Positions 59,468 through 64,000 of a stretch of DNA of 64,000 bases are shown here, in pieces. The stretch lies in NCBI GenBank assembly GCA_963713815.1, contig CAVQNH010000024.1:22392-86391 (forward strand). The letters are read 5' to 3'. Below the pieces are notes generated by a model that made no database searches, was not told the DNA's origin, and worked only from the letters and a program-made list of their open reading frames with translations. The position numbers and the translations under genes were made by a program. How positions within the stretch are numbered: position 1 is the stretch's first letter; the number at the start of each line of letters is the position of its first letter. The DNA is from RYN-230 sp963713815 (GTDB lineage Bacteria; Actinomycetota; Actinomycetes; Streptosporangiales; Streptosporangiaceae).

Positions 59468-59821
59468 ATGCGACCAGACGGGCTGCACCATGTCTCGCTC
59501 AACGTCCGTGACGTCCCGGCAGCGCTGGACTTCTACACCCGTGTGCTCGGCCTGACCGAGCGTGCCGACCGGCCGGACTTCAGCTTCGGCGGGGCCTGGC
59601 TGGATGCCGGGAGCCAGCAGATCCACCTGATCGAGGCGGATGTGCCCCCGTCGATGGGCCAGCACTTCGCCCTGGCGGTGACCGACCTCGACGCGGCCGT
59701 GGCTGACCTGCGGGGCCTGGGGGTTCCGGTCACCGAACCGGTCAAGGTCGGCGCCGGACGCCAGTCGTTCCTCGAGGACCCGGCGGGGAACCGGGTCGAA
59801 CTGCAGGAGCCCGGCTCCTGA
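59468..59821 (+). CDS. VOC (glyoxalase-fold) family protein
   Basis: A 117-residue vicinal-oxygen-chelate protein. 'LHHVSLNVRDVPAALDFYTR' opens the first beta-alpha-beta module and 'GQHFALAVTDLDAAVADLRG' the second; 'SFLEDPAGNRVELQEPG' carries the final metal-binding Glu. Candidate metal ligands are His7 or His8, His66 and the terminal Glu. Substrate cannot be assigned. GAGACT (59456-59461) ends six bases before ATG, fitting a leaderless mRNA. Confidence 0.9.
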   Translation: MRPDGLHHVSLNVRDVPAALDFYTRVLGLTERADRPDFSFGGAWLDAGSQQIHLIEADVPPSMGQHFALAVTDLDAAVADLRGLGVPVTEPVKVGAGRQSFLEDPAGNRVELQEPGS

Positions 59822-59864
59822 GCCTGCTCCCGGGCAGACAGGAATCCGGCGCTAGCCTGAGCGC

Positions 59865-60425
59865 GTGCTCGCCCTCCTGCTCGTCGCGGCCTCGGTAGGC
59901 CTGTCCAACCTGGCTGCCGCGATCGGCATCGGCTTCGGTGGCGTGACGGCCCGGACGCGCATCCGGGTCGCGCTGACCTTCGGGGTCTTCGAGGCGGGCA
60001 TGCCCATCGTCGGTCTCGTCATCAGTGCCGGCGTGGCCGGCGGCATCGGTCACCTGGCCCGCTGGATCGGCGCCGCCGTGCTGATCGGCATCGGCGTCGT
60101 CACCGTGATCCAGGCCTGGCAGCAGGCTGCCGCAGGCCGGTGGTGACCCGCCCGGCCCCGGCCAGCCACATCACACCACGGACAGCCTGGGCGGGCTGAT
60201 CATCAGCGCGTTCGCGCTCAGCCTGGACAATCTCGCCGCCGGCTTCGCGCTCGGCGCCATGCACGTGGGGGCGCAGGGAGGCCGTGGTGGCCGTTGGATG
60301 GTCAGGTCGCCCTATGCTCAGCCTGGAAACCGGCGGCCGGATGGCTTCCGCAGCACGGCGCCGGGGTGCGCATCGGCGGCGCGATCCTCGGTGGCGCTGG
60401 GTGTGGCCCTCGCCGGCGGGTCCTG
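59865..60425 (+). pseudogene. MntP-like manganese efflux pump, frame disrupted
   Basis: The first 93 residues are intact: 'LLVAASVGLSNLAAAIGIGF' and 'GVFEAGMPIVGLVISAGVAG' are the first MntP half. The second half begins 'LGGLIISAFALSLDNLAAGF' in another frame (60180-60260) and then breaks up through further frames toward 'VRIGGAILGGAG'. Each half has the Asp/Asn-rich helix that binds Mn2+ in MntP, though Asn replaces the first Asp (SNLAAA). TAGCCT (59853-59858) ends six bases before GTG 59865. Either several sequencing errors or real decay. Confidence 0.7.
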
Positions 60426-60655
60426 CGCCCGGCCCGTCCCGGTCCCCGGCCCGTCCCCGGTCCCCCGGCCCGTCCCCGGTCCCCCGGCCCGTCCCCGGTC
60501 CCCGGCCCGTCCCCGTACCCGGCCCGTCCCCGGTCCCCCGGCCCGTCCCCCGGTCCCCCGGCCCGTCCCCCGGTCCCCCGGCCCGTCCCCGGTCCCCGGC
60601 CCGTCCCCCGGTCCCCGGCCCGTCCCGGCCCCGGTCCCCGGCCGTCGCTGTCCCC
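60420..60655. repeat. C-rich minisatellite
   Basis: More than ten imperfect copies of CCCCGGTCCCCGGCCCGT and shorter variants. The minus strand carries many GGGG runs spaced by 2-5 bases, so G-quadruplex formation is likely. No protein is credible here. Confidence 0.85.
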
Positions 60656-60662
60656 CGACCCG

Positions 60663-60856
60663 TCACTCCTCCAGGCGGAGGGCCTGTTTCGGGCAGGACG
60701 CGACCGCGCTCCGCACCGCGCCGTGCTGGCCGGGCGGCACCCTGAGTCACCAGGACGTGCAGGTAATCCTCGTCATCCAGGTCGAAGACCTCCGGGGCCC
60801 GCGCAGGCGCATACGCCGTTGGCCTCGCACAGATCCTGGTCCACCGCCACGCGCAT
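60663..60856 (-). pseudogene. Single-cluster ferredoxin, frameshifted
   Basis: A protein of about 64 residues. It begins 'MRVAVDQDLCEANGVC' from ATG 60854-60856, continues 'PEVFDLDDEDYLHVLV' in a second frame and ends 'VASCPKQALRLEE' in a third, at TGA 60663-60665. The cysteine spacing (Cys-x5-Cys and the distal Cys-Pro) is that of small actinomycete [3Fe-4S] or [4Fe-4S] ferredoxins that serve cytochromes P450. Two single-base indels would restore it; no P450 is nearby. Confidence 0.7.
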
Positions 60857-60998
60857 CGCGCTGCCTCCTCGCCCCCCGCTCCATGCCCGCCCGCCACGCC
60901 AGCCGCCGTACACGTTTACGGTCGTACCGCGGCCGGGCCGGTCCCGGGCGGCGGGAGGAAGGCGGACCCATGGCCACGGTTCCGGGACCGCGACCCCC

Positions 60999-61630
60999 AT
61001 GCCCGCCGGGCTGCGGCAGGCGGCCGAGGCGGCCAAGGGGTTCATGCCCCCGAGGAGGGCCTGGCGCTCTACCGGACCGCGGCCGCCTACGCGGCCCTCG
61101 GTCCGGTCGTCGAGATCGGCACATACTGCGGCAAGTCCACGATCTACCTGGCCGCCGCGGCCCGCGGCGCGGACCAGATGGTGGTCACCGTGGATCACCA
61201 CCACGGGTCGGAGGAGAACCAGCCTGGCTGGGAGTACCACGACACCACGCTGGTGGACGAGCGGGACCGGGCGGCTGGACACGCTGCCCGCTTCCGGGCC
61301 ACTCTCGCCGGGGCCGGGCTGGAAGCCCCGGTCATCGCCGTGGTGGGCCGCTCCGCTGAGGTCGCGGGGCTGTGGCGGATGCCGCTGGGCATGCTGTTCA
61401 TCGACGGCGGGCACACCGACGCCGCCGCCCAGGCGGACTACGCGAACTGGTCGCCCTGGGTGACCCTCGGTGGTGCGCTGGCCATCCACGACGTGTTCCC
61501 CGACCCGGCCGACGGCGGCCAGGCCCCGTACCGGATCTATCAGCAGGCCCTCGCGTCCGGGGAGTTCGCCGAGGTCGCCGTCTACGGCTCGCTCCGCGTC
61601 CTGGAGCGTACCGCCGCCACCCCCGGCTGA
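60999..61630 (+). pseudogene. Class I SAM-dependent methyltransferase, frameshifted
   Basis: About 210 residues: 'MPAGLRQAAEAAKGFMP', then after a missing C near 61050 'EEGLALYRTAAAYAALGPVV' and 'EIGTYCGKSTIYLAAAARGA' (SAM-binding motif I), 'DHHHGSEENQPGWEYHDTTL', 'PLGMLFIDGGHTDAAAQADY' and 'GALAIHDVFPDPADGGQAPY'. The family has a DxH pair and resembles catechol- or sugar-modifying methyltransferases. ATG 60970 in another frame is a possible earlier start. Its substrate is unknown. Confidence 0.78.
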
Positions 61631-61641
61631 GTCCCGGGGGG

Positions 61642-62812
61642 TCACCCTGGTCCCGGGCATCCGCACGGCGCCACGCCGCCCGGGCCGCCGGGGCCGCCAG
61701 GGGCGGCCCAGATCCGGTCGGCCGGGGGGAGGTCGCGGAACAGGCCGGAGGCCGGGGTGGTCCGGGACAGGGCGTCCGCGGCCAGGATCATGGCCGCCGC
61801 GGTCCAGCTGCTCCGCTCGGCCGGGAAGTGCGCCTGATTCTCGTACTGCCACCCGGTCCAGTACCCGCCGCCGGGATCGCGCAGGTGCTGCACCTCCCCG
61901 AACACCTCCAGGGCCCGGCCCGGGTCCCCGGCGGCGTCCAGCGCCATGACCAGCTCGCAGGTCTACGCCCCGGTGACCCACGGCTCGTCGCTGACACAGC
62001 GCACCCCCAGGCCGGGGACCACGAAGTCGGCCCACCCGGACTCGAGCCGGGCCCGGGCCGCCGGGCCGCGCACCAGGCAGGCCAGCACCGGGTAGTACCA
62101 GTCCATCGAGAAGCGGCTCTTGTCCGCGAACGCCCCTGGGTGGCAGGCCACCACGTGACCGAGCCGCCCGGGCGGCCTGCTCCCAGCGCGGTTGCGGGTG
62201 CCGACCAGGGCCAGCCGGGCCAGGCCAGCACCGCGCAGACCAGGCTCTGGTACGTGCTGGCGCAGCCGGTCAGCAGCGCGTTTCGCGGCAGGCGTCCCGT
62301 CCGCCGCACGCTGCCAGACGATCTCACCCCGGGCCGCGCGAGGTCCAGCACGAAGCCGATCGCGCGGCGCACCACCGGCCACATCTGGGCCAGGAACGCG
62401 GTGTCCCGGTGAGCTGGTACTCGTGCCAGGTCCCGACCGCGACGTAGGCGGTCTGGTTGCTTTCGGACGCGGCGTCGGTCACCACCCCCGCCTCGGTCCG
62501 CTTCGGCCACGACCCGTCGGCCCGCTGGGTGGCGCGCAGCCAGTCATAAGCCTGCCGGGCCGGGCCGGACAGCCCGCACACGGACAGCGCCATCGCGCAC
62601 TCGACGTGATCCCAGGCGTCGATGTGCCCGTCCGGCCAGCTGATCGCGCCGCACGGCTCCTGCCGGTCCGCGATGTCCTCCGCGGTGGCCAGGACCTCGG
62701 TCGCGGTCAGCACATCCGGGACTTCCGGCACCCCGGAGCGGCGCGCCGTAGCCGCCCCGCGACTGTCCGCAGTTGGCGCCGGGCCCAGGGGGCCAGCATG
62801 ACCGTCGCTCAC
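61642..62812 (-). pseudogene. Prenyltransferase/squalene-oxidase-repeat-like protein, multiply disrupted
   Basis: About 390 residues reconstructed from several frames: 'VLTATEVLATAEDIADRQEP', 'GHIDAWDHVECAMALSVCGL', 'AYDWLRATQRADGSWP', 'FSMDWYYPVLACLVRG' and 'ALEVFGEVQHLRDPGGGYWT'. These are the alpha-helical repeat units of terpene-cyclase-like proteins. At least three frame changes occur between 62100 and 62420, and TAG 61963-61965 replaces a Glu codon. The nonsense codon argues for real decay, but errors are not excluded. It follows a methyltransferase and a glycosyltransferase on the same strand. Confidence 0.72.
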
Positions 62813-62907
62813 CCGCCGGCCAGGAAGTCAGGCGATGGCATGCGCCCGCTCAGCCGCGTCATCGGCCCGGACGGCGCCCCGGCGCCGGGCGAAACGGGTC
62901 CGGCGCC

Positions 62908-63637
62908 CTAGACGGCCGGCCTCCCCGCGGGCGGCTTGTCCGCGTAGATGACGATGCTCTTGCCGATCAGCGGGTTCCAGCGCCGCTCAGGGCCAGCCGG
63001 GTCGCGGCGGGCTTCTTCATGATGTCCCACACCAGCAGCCGGTGGTACGCGCGGGCCAGCGGGTGGTCGTCGTCGTGCACCCCGACCGAGCACTTCAGCC
63101 ACCAGTACGGCGAGTGCAGGCCGTGCGCGTGATGATGACCGCCGACCCGCAACCCGGCCTGGGCCAGCTTGGTCTCCATCTCGGCCCGGGTGTAGATGCG
63201 GACGTGACCGCCCGGGACATTGTGATAGTCGTCAGACAGCCGCCAGCAGATCCGCTCCGGCAGCCATGCGGGCACCGTCACCGCCACCTGGCCGCCGGGC
63301 CGCAGCACCCGGGCGATCTCCCGCAGCGCCTGCCGGTCGTCCGGGATGTGCTCCAGCACCTCGGCCGCGATCACCCGGTCGAACGCGCCGCCGGGGAACG
63401 GCATCCGGGTGGCGTCCCCACGGTCCGGGCGGATGCCCCGGCCGGGACCTCGCCAGCCGCGGCCATCGCCCCGGCCATGTCGGCCACCCCGCGCAGTTCG
63501 CCCGCGTCCGCGTCCAGCGCCACCACGGACCCGCCGCGGCGCAGCGCCTCGAACGCGTGCCGTCCCGCGCCGCAGCCGAGGTCGAGCACCCGGTCACCGG
63601 CCCCGACGCGCAGCCGGCTGAAGTGAACGGTCAGCAC
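62908..63637 (-). pseudogene. Class I SAM-dependent methyltransferase (UbiE-like), frameshifted
   Basis: About 240 residues. The SAM loop 'GAGDRVLDLGCGAGRHAFEA' is in one frame (from GTG 63635-63637). 'MPFPGGAFDRVIAAEVLEHI' and 'PDDRQALREIARVLRPGGQV' are in the next, after a break near 63420, and 'NPLIGKSIVIYADKPP' ends it in a third frame at 62908 after a break near 62985. The start overlaps the end of the glycosyltransferase by seven bases. The family methylates lipids or sugar-derived natural products. Confidence 0.75.
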
Positions 63638-64000
63638 GAGCGGTCCTCGTTGCGGAAAGGAAGTGACCCATGCGCGGCGCCGGGCCCGGCGGGAAAGCGC
63701 GCCATCGCCTCGCGGTACCGCTCGACCGTGGCCCGGGCGACGGCGGGCCAGGCGAACCGCTCCTGCACCCGCTGCCACGCCGCCGCGCCCAGCCTGGCGC
63801 GCTCGGCGGGGGAATCAGCAGGTCGCGGAGCGCCGCCGCGCGCCTCGGGGTTCCCCGGTTCCACCAGGACCGCGGCGTCCCCCGTGACCTCGGGGAGCGC
63901 GCCGGTGCGGCTGGCGATCAGCGGTGTCCCCGAGGCCATGTGTTCAACGGCAGGCAACGAAAATCCTTCATAAAGCGAGGGGACCACGGCGATCTCGGCG
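63631..64000 (-). CDS. Glycosyltransferase family 4 (C-terminal part; rest outside window)
   Basis: The frame is open to the window edge, so the N-terminus is missing. 'EIAVVPSLYEGFSLPAVEHM' and 'ASGTPLIASRTGALPEVTGD' are the retaining GT-B donor-site motif (EGF-SLP-x-VE-x-MA), followed by 'AAVLVEPGNPEA' and a C-terminal helix 'AWPAVARATVERYREAMARF'. A stretch near 63820-63840 reads poorly and would be repaired by two compensating one-base indels. It is the first visible gene of an operon with a methyltransferase and the prenyltransferase-like gene. Confidence 0.85.
   Translation of the reverse strand, partial: AEIAVVPSLYEGFSLPAVEHMASGTPLIASRTGALPEVTGDAAVLVEPGNPEARGGAPRPADSPAERARLGAAAWQRVQERFAWPAVARATVERYREAMARFPAGPGAAHGSLPFRNEDRSC

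Noticed and set aside
1..64000. tRNA or rRNA genes and a replication origin
   Set aside because: I found no cloverleaf-like conserved segments, rRNA motifs, dnaA-box clusters or origin-type gene neighbours by reading; a covariance search would be the decisive test.

Overview
The window is very GC-rich DNA from an actinomycete. The diagnostic genes are a WhiB iron-sulfur regulator, the SigR/RsrA thiol-stress pair, a nickel superoxide dismutase with its own processing peptidase, an RsbW-SigF pair, and the fused 2-oxoglutarate decarboxylase/dehydrogenase Kgd. The central block (about 18-38 kb: rsgA, aroA, a SOS-type SRAP peptidase, sigR, rsrA, a biotin carrier protein, a PdtaS-type kinase, whiB1) keeps the gene neighbourhood I know from the Mycobacterium tuberculosis aroA-sigH-whiB1 region and from Streptomyces, so it is a conserved chromosomal core. 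I cannot name the species; Streptosporangiales- or Frankia-like lineages seem as likely as Streptomyces.

Layout. 0-10 kb: small stress and metabolic genes (SRPBCC, SnoaL-like, MerR, a MocR/PdxR regulator facing an AhpD-like protein), then an alkylation-damage island (a lone Ogt, then an overlapping operon: ECF sigma factor, second Ogt, Oxygenase-NA type dioxygenase, Ada-like zinc protein), YnfA, and an ArsR/AHSA1 pair with twin operators. 10-18 kb: efflux pump, acetyltransferase, membrane protein, SDR, CBS protein, hisN, aldo/keto reductase, kinase-like phosphotransferase. 18-30 kb: rsgA, aroA, SRAP, DksA-like protein, methyltransferase, sigR-rsrA, two membrane HD proteins, biotin carboxylase and carrier. 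30-38 kb: TPP enzyme, solute symporter with DUF3311, BioY, DasR-like regulator, pdtaS, whiB1. 38-49 kb: lipid kinase, rsbW-sigF, sodN/sodX, permease, CGNR regulator, dehydrogenase, aminotransferase, DUF4097-PadR operon. 49-55.5 kb: kgd with DUF6104, a glutathionyl-hydroquinone-reductase-like protein, DedA. 55.5-64 kb: BlaI regulator, nitrilase, aminotransferase, serpin, VOC protein, MntP, ferredoxin, methyltransferase, and the end of a glycosyltransferase-methyltransferase-prenyltransferase operon.

Three properties run through the window. (1) Many starts are preceded by a TANNNT-like hexamer ending exactly six bases before the ATG/GTG, the signature of leaderless transcripts. (2) Short GC-rich tandem repeats are common between genes and as low-complexity inserts inside proteins. 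(3) At least fourteen genes have their conserved protein split between reading frames, usually by one base in a G or C run, most densely from 55.9 kb to the right end; one also has an in-frame stop. Most look like assembly homopolymer errors, but some may be real decay. Dispersed palindromes and a 160-bp MITE-like element lie between genes. I see no tRNA, rRNA, CRISPR array, prophage or transposase gene.
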